Shown here in pieces: positions 38,824 through 48,700 of a DNA stretch of 64,000 bases (within the stretch, counting starts at the first letter, position 1; every line of letters starts with the position of its first letter). The DNA comes from Pseudomonadota bacterium (GTDB lineage: Bacteria > Pseudomonadota > Gammaproteobacteria > Acidiferrobacterales > UBA6901), in NCBI GenBank assembly GCA_021819085.1, contig JAKASJ010000007.1, positions 1 to 64,000 of the forward strand. Reading direction: 5' to 3'. Below the pieces are notes generated by a model. The model saw only the letters and a program-made list of their open reading frames with translations. It searched no databases and had not been told where the DNA came from. The position numbers and the translations under genes are program-made.

Positions 38824-38842
38824 ATCGTAGTTGTGCTACGAT
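38824..38842 (-). promoter_or_regulatory. Inverted repeat 2, putative AbiEi operator
   Basis: ATCGTAG-TTGTG-CTACGAT is a perfect 7-bp inverted repeat with the same core and the same 5-base spacer as the repeat at 38758-38776, 66 bp further upstream of the abiEi-like gene. Confidence 0.7.
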
Positions 38843-38966
38843 ATGTCTAAATTCTTCAAAAGAAGTGCTCCGGGTCGCTCGTGGCGATAGTTGACGATTG
38901 ATGCGCTGGAGTAGCCGCCCGTCAAACCAAGTCCATCGTCCGCGCCAGCAAATGCGTTCGTTTTTC

Positions 38967-38987
38967 GACGGTAAAAGTGACGGTAAA
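38967..38987 (+). repeat. Right-end GACGGTAAA direct repeats of the island
   Basis: GACGGTAAAA (38967-38976) and GACGGTAAA (38979-38987) lie 60-80 bp inside the right attachment copy. They match the motifs inside the left end and probably mark recombinase arm sites. Confidence 0.5.
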
Positions 38988-39046
38988 GTGCGATGGTCAT
39001 AACAACGAAAGCCAAGTTCCATGAGGGTTTCCGGCATTCGGAAACA

Positions 39047-39061
39047 ATCGAGTGGGAGTGA
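39047..39061 (+). repeat. Right attachment-site copy (attR)
   Basis: This is an exact copy of the 15 bases that end guaA (ATCGAGTGGGAGTGA). With one mismatch the match extends four bases upstream (AAC plus one base). It marks the right end of a 5.35-kb island. Confidence 0.85.
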
Positions 39062-39071
39062 CCAAGTAATG

Positions 39072-39108
39072 TATGCAAAACTCCGAACAGTTCGCGGAGT
39101 TTTGCATA
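39072..39108 (+). terminator. Displaced guaA terminator
   Basis: A perfect 14-bp stem, TATGCAAAACTCCG with its complement at 39095-39108 around a 9-base loop, starts 10 bp after the attR copy. Its stem is A/T-rich on one side and includes TTTT. Relative to attR it sits where a terminator just after the guaA stop would be, so it likely served guaA before the island inserted. Confidence 0.7.
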
Positions 39109-39435
39109 TGCCATGACTTCCCTCGATACCGGGCGCGACGATCTGCTTGCCTGGGGCCGCGCCTGCTTCTCCGGGAGGGCGGGGGTTTCGTCCGTGACTT
39201 GACCGAGGCGTTTTATCCGAAAACCATATCCTTCCGTGCGCCGTTAATGCCGTTCATGCGCATAGCCTGTCCGATTCCGCATCCTGGAGACCAGTATCGG
39301 AAGCGCCATCCGCATAATGACATGGGATGGAAGGAAGTGTGTCTGGCGTCTTTGTGGTTTTGACCTCGCCCATCAGGACACCGTTGCCCGCTGAACGACA
39401 TTGCCTGACTTAAGCCCGACCGGGAGATCAGCCGC
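39109..39435. other. No gene recognised upstream of the cupin gene
   Basis: A 96-codon frame here overlaps the terminator stem and has no recognisable domain. The promoter of the cupin/amine-oxidase pair should lie here. Confidence 0.35.
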
Positions 39436-40122
39436 ATGGGCCTGAATGCAGATTTTTCCCAGCGTGCCGCCGTTCATGCGGCCGGTCTCCCGTGGATGCC
39501 ATCGCCCACCCCCGGCGTTGCGCGTCGCATGCTGGATCGCATCGGCGCAGAGGTTGCACGCGCCACGACGATCGTACGTTACGCGCCCGGCTCGCACTTC
39601 TCCGCCCATACACATGATGGCGGGGAGGAAATTCTTGTTCTTGAAGGCGTATTTTCCGACGAGCGCGGCGATTATCCGGTGGGAACATACATCCGGAATC
39701 CGCCAACCTCGCATCATACGCCGGGATCGGACCAGGGCTGCACGATCTTTGTCAAGCTTTGGCAATTTGACCTGAACGACCGGACCGGTGTGCGCATCGA
39801 CACGGGCACTCGCCAATATCTGTCCGCGCCAGGGCGCCCTGGTGCTGAAGTCATGCCGCTGTTCCGGGATGACCGGGAGGATGTGCGTCTGGAACGCTGG
39901 ATGGCAGGTACCGAAATCGTTTTGCCGGCGCCGGGCGGGATGGAGATTCTGGTCCTCGAGGGAGACTTCATCGAGGGTGGAGAGACGTTCGAATGGCTGG
40001 GCTGGCTGCGCCTCCCTGCGGGCTCCACGTTCCGCGGCACGGCAGGCGCGTGCGGCGCGAAGCTTTGGATGAAGGCGGGCCATCTCGCCCGGGTACAGAC
40101 TGCGCCTGCGCCAGGCGCTTGA
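39436..40122 (+). CDS. ChrR-like double-cupin protein
   Basis: The 228-residue protein has two cupin modules. The first has the metal-binding pattern SAHTHDGGEEILVLEGVFSDERGDYPVGTYIRNPPTSHHTP (His/His/Glu and a later His pair). The second repeats GMEILVLEGDFIEGGETFEWLGWLRLPAGS with fewer His. This resembles the C-terminal cupin domain of ChrR, the Zn-anti-sigma factor sensing singlet oxygen, but the N-terminal HxxxCxxC sigma-binding domain is absent. A ChrR-like sensor or a metal-dependent dioxygenase are both possible. It precedes the amine oxidase by 27 bp. Confidence 0.7.
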   Translation: MGLNADFSQRAAVHAAGLPWMPSPTPGVARRMLDRIGAEVARATTIVRYAPGSHFSAHTHDGGEEILVLEGVFSDERGDYPVGTYIRNPPTSHHTPGSDQGCTIFVKLWQFDLNDRTGVRIDTGTRQYLSAPGRPGAEVMPLFRDDREDVRLERWMAGTEIVLPAPGGMEILVLEGDFIEGGETFEWLGWLRLPAGSTFRGTAGACGAKLWMKAGHLARVQTAPAPGA

Positions 40123-40149
40123 GCAGCTTACGTCCGGGGGGTCGCATTG

Positions 40150-41283
40150 ATGCGAACAGATGTGGTCGTCGTGGGCGCCGGTCTCAGCGGCTTGTGTGCT
40201 GCGGCGTTGCTGACCCGTCTGGGTGTTCGGTGCGTCGTGCTGGAGGCGCGGGATCGAATCGGCGGGCGTATCTACTCCGTCCCGTCCGGTGCCGGAGGTG
40301 CCGAAAGCGCGCGCTATGATCTCGGCCCGGCATGGTTTTGGCCGGATATCCAGCCCCGCATGCGACAGTGGGTGGATGAACTCGGTCTTTCCGTATTCCG
40401 GCAGCATGCAGACGGCGCTGTCCTGGTGGAGCGCCTCGGGTCCCAGCCGGCGCAGAAATACGAACGAGGCTTCGTTACCGAGCCACCTTCGATGCGGCTG
40501 GCTGGAGGCATGCAATCGCTGGTAGAGGCAGTGGCGGCAAGACTGCCGCAGGGCTGTGTGCAGTGCGGCGTGCGGGTGAGCCGCATCGGGTTCAGCGACA
40601 TGGGGCTGGTTGGGGTCGAAGCGACCGGTGGTGGTACCGGCAATCTGACGATCAAGGCCGATCGCGTTATTCTCGCGCTTCCGCCGAGGCTCGTAGCCGG
40701 CCATATCGGATTTTTCCCCGCGTTGCCGTCCAGCCTGCGCAACGCTCTGGAGGTCGTCCCTACCTGGATGGCCGGACAGGCGAAAGTTCTGGTGGTCTAC
40801 GAAAGTCCTTTCTGGAGGGAGCAGGGCCTGTCCGGGACAGTAAGCAGTTTCGTCGGACCCTTGGAGGAATTGCACGACGCATCGGTTCCGGATGGCCTGC
40901 CCGCGCTGTTCGGATTCGTCGGGCTCCCGGCGGGTGCGCGCAAGGCCATGGGGCTGGAGACGCTGAAGCAGTCGACCCTGGCGCAGCTTGCCCGTCTGTT
41001 CGGGCCGCAGGCAGCGCAACCGGTCGGTATTTATATTGCGGATTGGGCAATGGATCCTGACACCGCAATGCCGGCAGACTGCGAACCGCCGAGCGGGCAT
41101 CCCGCCTATGGTCCCCTTCCGGAGCTTGCCGGATCTTGGGCCGGGCGTCTGATATTCGCAGGCACGGAAGTCGCCACAGAGCAAGGCGGTTATATGGAAG
41201 GCGCTATCGAGGCAGCGGCGGCCGCTGTTGAAAAGCTTACCGGGGCCACCTCGGCAACCCGGGTGTGGAATCCGGGTTTCTGA
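40150..41283 (+). CDS. Flavin-containing amine oxidase family protein
   Basis: The 377-residue protein starts MRTDVVVVGAGLSGLCAAALL, the FAD-binding Rossmann motif, followed by LEARDRIGGRIY typical of monoamine oxidases and phytoene-desaturase-like enzymes. The C-terminus contains the second FAD-contact region GRLIFAGTEVATEQGGYMEGAIEAA. Substrate is unknown. Together with the cupin and methyltransferase genes, it resembles RpoE-ChrR-regulated clusters that pair an amine oxidase with methyltransferases, but no sigma factor gene is in the window. Confidence 0.85.
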   Translation: MRTDVVVVGAGLSGLCAAALLTRLGVRCVVLEARDRIGGRIYSVPSGAGGAESARYDLGPAWFWPDIQPRMRQWVDELGLSVFRQHADGAVLVERLGSQPAQKYERGFVTEPPSMRLAGGMQSLVEAVAARLPQGCVQCGVRVSRIGFSDMGLVGVEATGGGTGNLTIKADRVILALPPRLVAGHIGFFPALPSSLRNALEVVPTWMAGQAKVLVVYESPFWREQGLSGTVSSFVGPLEELHDASVPDGLPALFGFVGLPAGARKAMGLETLKQSTLAQLARLFGPQAAQPVGIYIADWAMDPDTAMPADCEPPSGHPAYGPLPELAGSWAGRLIFAGTEVATEQGGYMEGAIEAAAAAVEKLTGATSATRVWNPGF

Positions 41284-41379
41284 TTTCGGTGGGCCAGATC
41301 GACCTGGCCCGCCGTGCGATGGATCTCCGTAGACGGCGGCACCGCACTGAGTGTCGCCCTGTCCTTCAGAATGAGCGGA

Positions 41380-42090
41380 CTAAGGTTGCAACGGATCCCG
41401 ATAGAGGTTGAGCAGCATCGGTTGTTCGAAAACATATTCACCATCATCTGAACGTCCGGCTTCAAACAGGTCTCGCACTTCGTCTGTTTCGACGCGCTCG
41501 CGACGGATGTTGTTGAAGGTGAGCCCCGTTACCCGCGCCACCATGGCCTCGAAATTGGGGTAGCGCGGAAATTGCATATACTGGAACCGCTCCTCGCTCC
41601 GGAACAATCGCATCGCTGTCCGACCGAGCGCCGCCTGGGCCTCGGTTCGAACCCGCGTTTCGTCGTGAAATGGACGCATGACCTTGAAATGTGTGCCCGT
41701 CATCCCTGGTTCCACCACGCAGAGGAAACCGGATTTCGGCTTGAGGATCCGGGCCGCCTCCCTGAGGGCTGCGTCCATGCGTTCAACCGGAACATGATGG
41801 AGTGAACGGAAGAAAAAAACGCCGTCGACCGAATCTTGCTCCAATGGCAGGTTTTCCGCCGCAGCCTCGATGAAGGTGAGTCCGGCCGTTGCGGGGGTTT
41901 CCCGGTTTTTGCGGGCCTGTATCGGGTCCGGCTCAGCTCCCAATACGGTTGCTCCCAGAGCGCAAAGTTCGCGCGCCACCTTGCCGGGACCGCAACCTAC
42001 GTCGACGACACTCAATCCCTTGACGGATAGAAGTGCACCAACTGCGGCGATATCAGTCAGTTCGCCCAGACCTCGGCGTTCGTTGTTCAT
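41380..42090 (-). CDS. Class I SAM-dependent methyltransferase
   Basis: The 236-residue protein has motif I VVDVGCGPGKVARELC (residues 29-44), an acidic motif II near AEPDPIQARK and FIEAAAENLPLEQDSVDGVFFFRSLHHV. This is the UbiE/Methyltransf_11 pattern. No membrane segment is visible. The substrate is not recognisable. It converges on the amine oxidase gene. Confidence 0.85.
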   Translation of the reverse strand: MNNERRGLGELTDIAAVGALLSVKGLSVVDVGCGPGKVARELCALGATVLGAEPDPIQARKNRETPATAGLTFIEAAAENLPLEQDSVDGVFFFRSLHHVPVERMDAALREAARILKPKSGFLCVVEPGMTGTHFKVMRPFHDETRVRTEAQAALGRTAMRLFRSEERFQYMQFPRYPNFEAMVARVTGLTFNNIRRERVETDEVRDLFEAGRSDDGEYVFEQPMLLNLYRDPLQP

Positions 42091-42531
42091 GGGTCAGCTT
42101 CCTGGTTTATCCTGTTGGTTCTGGCGGCGACCTTCAAGCGGATGTGACAAACTGGCAAACGCTTTCGCGCACCGCATTTGGCAACCGGAGTACCGCAGTC
42201 CCGGCGTGGCTTCTGCAACTTTGATCAGGCAGAAAACCGCACGTGATTCCGGTTCTGACGAAATAGCGGAGAGGCAGTCCGGCCGGAACGGAACACCCTG
42301 TTGGGTGTTTGTAACGATGGACGCGGGTTATCCTGCCCGCCACGGCAGGACGATAGGATACCATGACGCCATAGTGCGTGCCCCCGGAATGCACTTTTTG
42401 TGACGGTAATCGCGTTCGGGTCCGGAATTTTGAAAATTGCGAGGTCATTAAGAAGCAGTTCGATCAATATGTCATTGACCCTGCACGGGGAGTGAATATG
42501 CACCGTGATCGGAAAGAGGCGGGAGGTGAAT
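42091..42531. other. No gene recognised between the methyltransferase and tadA
   Basis: The translations are random in appearance on both strands. The tadA start region begins near 42505, with GGGAGG at 42521-42526. Confidence 0.4.
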
Positions 42532-43017
42532 GTGGTGGAAGTACCGGAAGCCAGCGGCTTGCAACTCGAGGCAGACGAAAAATGGATGCGCCGCGCGCTT
42601 GAGCTCGCGGCGCGCGCTGAGTCCGAAGGGGAGGTGCCGGTTGGTGCGCTTCTGGTGTCGGATGAGGAAGTTATTGGCGAGGGCTGGAACCGCCCGATTG
42701 GAAGCGGCGATCCGACTGCGCATGCCGAGATCGTGGCAATGCGCGCAGCTTCGGTCGCCCTCGGAAACTACCGGCTGACGGGTACGACGCTGTATGTCAC
42801 CCTTGAACCCTGCCCGATGTGCGCCGGTGCCATGGTCTATGCACGCGTTGCACGGGTCGTGTATGGTGCTCGCGATCCGCTGGCGGGAGCCGCCGGCTCG
42901 GTGTTTGAAATCTTCAATGCACCCAGCCTGAATCATCATCCGCAGAGCTTTGGCGGAGTGCTGGAGGAAGAGTGCCGATCAGTCCTCAAAGCCTTTTTCA
43001 AGGCACGTCGGAGTTGA
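42532..43017 (+). CDS. tadA: tRNA-specific adenosine deaminase
   Basis: The 161-residue deaminase has the zinc site: His and Glu in TAHAEIVAM and the two Cys in EPCPMCAGAMVYARV. It converts A34 to inosine in tRNA-Arg(ACG). The GTG at 42532 is placed 5 bases after GGGAGG; the next GTG codon (42535) is equally possible, and an upstream in-frame GTG at 42505 lacks a good site. Confidence 0.93.
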   Translation: MVEVPEASGLQLEADEKWMRRALELAARAESEGEVPVGALLVSDEEVIGEGWNRPIGSGDPTAHAEIVAMRAASVALGNYRLTGTTLYVTLEPCPMCAGAMVYARVARVVYGARDPLAGAAGSVFEIFNAPSLNHHPQSFGGVLEEECRSVLKAFFKARRS

Positions 43018-43368
43018 ACGTGACCGGACAGGGATTCAGGGCGACTGTCTCCTGGCGCAGGGGACGGTAGGCGGCGCCTGTGCCGGCCGACTGCCGGAGA
43101 TCACCTGCAGGAGGTGTTCGCCCATCTTGCGACAGCCGAACCGCCATTCACCGTTCCAGCAGTAGTTCTGTTATCCATGCGGCGGCGCCGGTTTGCCAGC
43201 CAGCATCGCCTCGTCATGGTGTTTGTGAAATACGGTGTGTGGCAGAACGGTCGGAATTGGGGCAACGGTTGCGGAACGCCCCTGTCGGCATCATGAATGC
43301 AGCGATGGGATTTTGGCAGAGATCCGACTGCCGTACCTGAAGCCCGGGGCAGGCCCATATGCTTGCGG
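43018..43368. other. No gene recognised between tadA and mltF
   Basis: This is the convergent spacer between two genes. No frame with a recognisable domain and no stem with a T-run was found. Confidence 0.4.
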
Positions 43369-44796
43369 TCACATCGCCGGCGCCCGGAGGTGGAGCGCGT
43401 CGTTGTGTTCACGTGCCCTGAGTTCGCGATCCAGTTTTACGAGCATGTCATAATAGATTCGAATCCGCTTCACATACTCCACTGGCTCGTAGCCGCGCGC
43501 ATAACCGTATTTGGTCTTGCTGTACCACGCGTGTATTGCCAGGAGCGGGAGGCGTTTTCGAACATCTTTCCATTTGTCCGGGTTTCCGCCCTGCTGTTGC
43601 GTGAGGATGCGTGCATCCTCCAGATGGTTGATGCCGACATTGTAGGCCGCCAGCGCCATCCAGGTGCGGTCAGGCTCCGGGATGTGGGACGGAAGCTGGT
43701 TGATCATGTCGCGGATGTATTCCGCCCCTCCGTCAATGCTGCCCGCAGGACTGAGCGGGTCGGTGATATGCAAGTTGTCCGCGGTCGGCACGGTCAGCAT
43801 CATGATGCCGCGCACGCCCGTGGGTGACACTGCGGCCGGATTCCAGAAGGATTCCTGATAGGCCATGGCTGCGAGCAGTCTCCAGTCGATACCGTATTTC
43901 TTTCCGGAAGCCTCGAATAAGGGCTCATAGATCGGCAGCGTGGTTTTGATCTTCTGCCTGTAGGCAGCGATATTCATGGGGGTGAAGTTGTTCGTGGCGC
44001 CGTAGTAACGCTGTATCAGACGGGCCAGTTCGCCCGAACGACGCATGTCATCGAGGAACTTCACCGCCGCATTGTACAGGCTGTTGTCGTTGCTGATCGG
44101 GAAGGCCCAGGCGAGATTCTCGGGCGGGTTCAGGTTGAAAGCGACCTTGAGGTCGGGATAGAACTGGCGGCTTAGCGTGACTATGTTGGAGTCGGCGATT
44201 GTGAATAACGCCTTTTTCTGCTGCACCTTGATCAGCAGGTCCTCGGCCTCCGCGTCATGTACGGATTTCCACTGCAGGCCGGGATAGCGCAGCTTGAGTA
44301 GTCTGAGTTGCTCGACGTAGCTGCTTCCAGCCACAACCTCGAGTGTCTGTCCCTGTAGTGCAGCGAGACTCTTTGGGGGCACAGTGCCGGCACGATAGAC
44401 AATTTGTTCGTGCACCTGCTGGTATGGCGGCGTGAAGCGCACGATCTTGAGGCGGTCAGGGGTGACAGCGAGTCCGGCAGCGGCAAAGTCGGCCTGATTG
44501 TTTGCGATCATCGGAACGATGTCGCGCGAGCGGTCGGCGACCTCAATGCGCAGCGACACACCCAGGTGCTTTGCAAAGGCCTTGGCGAGGTCGTATTCGA
44601 TCCCGGCCGGTCCGACCGGTCCCTGGTAATAGGTGGTCGGACTGTTTCGGGTCAGGACCAGGATCTCGCCGGCCTTTTTCACCATTTGAAGCTTGCTTTC
44701 GCCAAACGGGGTACAGGCGGACAGAATGCCCGATGCGAGCAGTAATGCCCCAATGGTTATGCCAACCGTACGGTTTATCGGTAGTTTCGAAGGCAT
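43369..44796 (-). CDS. mltF: Membrane-bound lytic murein transglycosylase F
   Basis: The 475-residue protein has an N-terminal membrane/lipoprotein-like signal (residues 9-28, ending LSAC). A solute-binding-type domain follows (about 35-270: VLTRNSPTTYYQGPVGPAGIEYDLAKAFA), then a lysozyme-like SLT domain (about 290-450). The catalytic Glu is in LAAMAYQESFWNP, with SPTGVRGIMML and AAYNVGINHLEDAR. It cleaves peptidoglycan with anhydromuropeptide formation. Domain order is exactly MltF. Confidence 0.95.
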   Translation of the reverse strand: MPSKLPINRTVGITIGALLLASGILSACTPFGESKLQMVKKAGEILVLTRNSPTTYYQGPVGPAGIEYDLAKAFAKHLGVSLRIEVADRSRDIVPMIANNQADFAAAGLAVTPDRLKIVRFTPPYQQVHEQIVYRAGTVPPKSLAALQGQTLEVVAGSSYVEQLRLLKLRYPGLQWKSVHDAEAEDLLIKVQQKKALFTIADSNIVTLSRQFYPDLKVAFNLNPPENLAWAFPISNDNSLYNAAVKFLDDMRRSGELARLIQRYYGATNNFTPMNIAAYRQKIKTTLPIYEPLFEASGKKYGIDWRLLAAMAYQESFWNPAAVSPTGVRGIMMLTVPTADNLHITDPLSPAGSIDGGAEYIRDMINQLPSHIPEPDRTWMALAAYNVGINHLEDARILTQQQGGNPDKWKDVRKRLPLLAIHAWYSKTKYGYARGYEPVEYVKRIRIYYDMLVKLDRELRAREHNDALHLRAPAM

Positions 44797-44860
44797 CTGT
44801 TAAATTATAAGCCAGAAGCGGTTGTCTCGCGCCCCGAGTTTACGTAAGCTACACGCCCCT

Positions 44861-45332
<472 letters not shown>

Positions 45333-45724
45333 ATGCCGCAACGGGTGACGACCGGGGCGATGATGATGTGCACGTTCGGCGTGGCACCAGGCACGCCCAG
45401 TGTGTTGCCGGACAGTCGAACGATGGCAGGAGGGCTGCCCGCTGCCAACATCATGGACTACGTACCCATGGTAGATATTGCGCCGTTTGGCATGTGTATG
45501 TCCCCGTAGAACCAGACGGTTGCCGCGGCCACTGCTGCGGCCATGGGTGTCCTGACACCCACATGCCATGCGTTCCGGTGACCGCTGCACCGTGGGCTCC
45601 AGGATCACCGACCGTCATGGTTGGCGGGATGCCCGCGCTCAGCCGTACCTGCCGGTGCACCTGCAGCTGGGGTGGCACGATCCGTATTAATTTCCCCGGC
45701 CAGGTCGAAACCCGCGTGGCATAA
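45333..45724 (+). pseudogene. Broken PAAR-like DUF4280 protein gene
   Basis: The first frame reads MPQRVTTGAMMMCTFGVAPG followed by AANIMDYVPMVDIAPFGMCMSP and hits TAG at 45507. Reading through it continues AAATAAAMGVLTP. A two-base insertion (AC before ATG, near 45560) then moves the reading into the frame PCVPVTAAPWAPGSPTVMVGG to WGGTIRINFPGQ and a stop at 45722. Together these form a complete DUF4280 PAAR-like protein, a family that caps type VI or contractile-injection spikes. No other secretion gene is nearby. Confidence 0.75.
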
Positions 45725-45752
45725 GCCCAGGGTTGATTGCCTTGCACCCCGA

Positions 45753-48700
45753 TCATGAATGATCTTCCCGCACCCGCTCGATAAGCCACTCCATGAACCG
45801 ACGGCTGGACATCTGCGTGTCGACCCCGGTATGAACCTGAGTATGCCAGCCGGCGGCCTCGCTGTCCGACAAACCCTGTTCCTGTAGAAACCTCGTCACC
45901 GGGCAGTCCGGCAGGCTGCGCGGCGCTGCCTGCACACCCATGGCAATGCGACGCATGCCCAGCCAGTGATGCGCCAGCGCACCCACGAACGTCTGGATAC
46001 TGTCGGAGGGGGTTGGCAATTTGAAGGATTGGCTCCATGCCAGAACCTGGTCGGCCGGTATCGGCCTGGCCAGACCATAGCCTTGACCGAGTGGCGCACC
46101 CAGAATGCGGGCGACTTCGATGATGCCATTATCCTCAAGTCCTTCAACTACTACCTCGCGGTCGAGGTCGAGTCCTACCTGGATAATGGCCCGCACCAGG
46201 CTCAGGGTATGAATGGGGTCCTGGCGGATACGCAAGAGCAGACTCTTGTCGATCTTTATGGTTTCGAACGGCAGGCTTGCCAGACGTCTCAGGCTGCTGT
46301 GGCCGGAGCCCAGATCGTCCATGGCCAGATTCACCCCGAGTTTCAGTAACCGGTCGAGCGCTTCGGCCTGCAACGGATGATCCATGCCCTGGCTTTCAAG
46401 CAGTTCAAACGTTATGCGTTGCGGGGAGATGCCGAAACGCAGCAGGGCGTCCTGCACCCAACCGGGGCAATCTGCATCCAGCAGTGTGCTGGGCGGCAGA
46501 TTGACGGAAGCGCCCGGAGTGAGGCCCTGCGCATCCCAGCGCACAAGCTGTTCGAGGACCTCATCCAATCCCATGCGAAACAGCCGGTCGAGTTCGACAT
46601 CGCCCAATAGCGGCAGGAATTCCCCGGGTCGGATGATCTGGTCATCAGGACACTGCAGGCGGGCCAAAGCCTCGACCTTGACCAGGCGGCCCGTGTGCAG
46701 ATCGACCACCGGCTGCATGTACATGCGCAGCCCTCCGTCAAACAGCTGCTGCCGGTACCGTTGCGCAATCTCCTGGGACAGTACGGTCTGGGAAACCAGT
46801 ACGCTGCAGCGTTGCCAGATTTGTCCCCATCGTTGCTGCAGGTTGCGCGAAAACTGCTGCATCCAGTTTGCATTGAACTGATTGGGGTAGCCGCCATGAA
46901 TCGCCAGGATGAGCACCACGCGGCCCCGATCGTCCAACACCGGTACAGCCAGCATGCTGCGTACCCCCATCGCCGAAAGTCTGTCCTGCCACAGTCGGGT
47001 GCGCTCATCGTAGGCGAAAGAATCCGACTGCTGCAGGGTTGCGCTGCGCCAGGCAGCGGCTACCAGCCCGCGGCCACCGGGAGTCTGGGCGTCAAGTACC
47101 GGTTCAAAACCCGGGGTACGAAGGACCTTGATCAGTTCGCTGGCAATCTGGCCACGACTTGCCTCGATCTGGAATACGCCATGCTGATCCGGGCGCATGA
47201 TCTCACAGGCCAAAACGCCTGGCAGGGCCCAAAGGGCACCAAGTTCCGCCTGGGCCGCGTCCTTCCACAGCGCCCCTACGGCCGGCAGCGGCGCCGCCAA
47301 TACCTGAAGGTAACAGTCCATGATGCGGTCCCCTTCCAGCATCTCGGACTGAATGTCGTCCTGCAAGCGGGTATCGGTGGCAAGCAGGAGCCGGTAACGA
47401 TCGCGCGCGGTGAGATGAACCAGCGTAAGGTGTGCGCTGAGCAGTCTCCGGTAGAGCGCGAGTGATTGCACCATCAGGGCAGGGCCGATCCCGGTCAGGG
47501 TGTGTGCCCGTCCGAGGTGGCGTGCACGCTCGAGGATCATCGTGCGGGTCGTACCGGGGTCGAACAGAAAGCGCAGATGCTCACCCTGACGGACCATGAG
47601 GGCCTGTAACTCCGGTCCGCTCAGGGTAGCCAGTATGGCGTGTGCCAGAGGGTTTTGCGCAAGTTCGTCATAAAACGTCTGGACGAACTGTTGGGTGGTC
47701 TCCAGCAAATGGGCCTGGACCTTGCCGAGCAAGGCGGCGGCCTCGCCACCGTAAACATCGAATGCTGCCTCGCGCTCGGGCTCGGCCGCGCTGGTGGCGG
47801 CCAGACGCCACCAATGCACGCGGTCATGCTTGTGCAGCTTGGCCTGGTACATCGCTACATCGGCCTGACGAAGGAGCGCATCGGCATCTTCGCCATCAAT
47901 GGGAAACAGGGCCAGGCCCAGAGTCATGTCTACTCTGGCCTGATGCCCGCCAGGCATATCGAAGGAGGATTCCACCGCCTGGTGCAGACGATCGAGTACT
48001 GCGATGAGTTGCTGGGAACCCTGCAGATCATCGATCTCCTCGATGATGACGACGAACTCGTCGCCTCCGAGTATGACGAGCAGGTCCGACTCCCGCAGCC
48101 CGGACTGCAGGCGCCCCACCAGTTTCTGCAGCAGACGGTCTCCGGCCTCATGGCCCCAGGTATCATTGATGGGTTTGAAGTCGTCCAGATCGATGATCCC
48201 CACGGCAAGTCGGCTGCCCGTACGGCGCGCCCGGGCGATGGCTTGCGGCAGGTGCTGATCAAGAGCCCGACGGTTGGGAATTCCGGTTAAAACGTCGTGC
48301 AGGGCCTGGAACTCCAGCCGTTCGCTCAGCTCGCGTAAGTGGGTGATGTCGCGCAGCACGCCCACGAAATGGGTGATCCGGCCGGCGGGATCGCGCACCG
48401 GATCGACCGTGAGCAGGTTCCAGAAGGCTTCTCCATCCTTGCGGTAATTGAGAATCTCGCCTCGGAATGACTCACCTGCGCTCAATAGGCGGGAACGTTG
48501 TGCGATTGTTTCCGGATCTGTATCGCTTCCCTGCATGACGTGCCAGTCGAAAGTGCACATCTCTGCGGCGGTATAGCCGGTAATTGCCGTGAAGGCGTCA
48601 TTCACGTAAGTCGTGCGCTGCTGTGCATCGCTGATAATGACGCCGTCACTGACTGCAGCCAGGGCATTGGCCAGGAGTGCCTGGTTCTGGAGCAGATCGA

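Noticed and set aside
39073-39363. A 96-codon plus-strand frame after attR
   Set aside because: It starts inside the terminator stem and has no recognisable domain.
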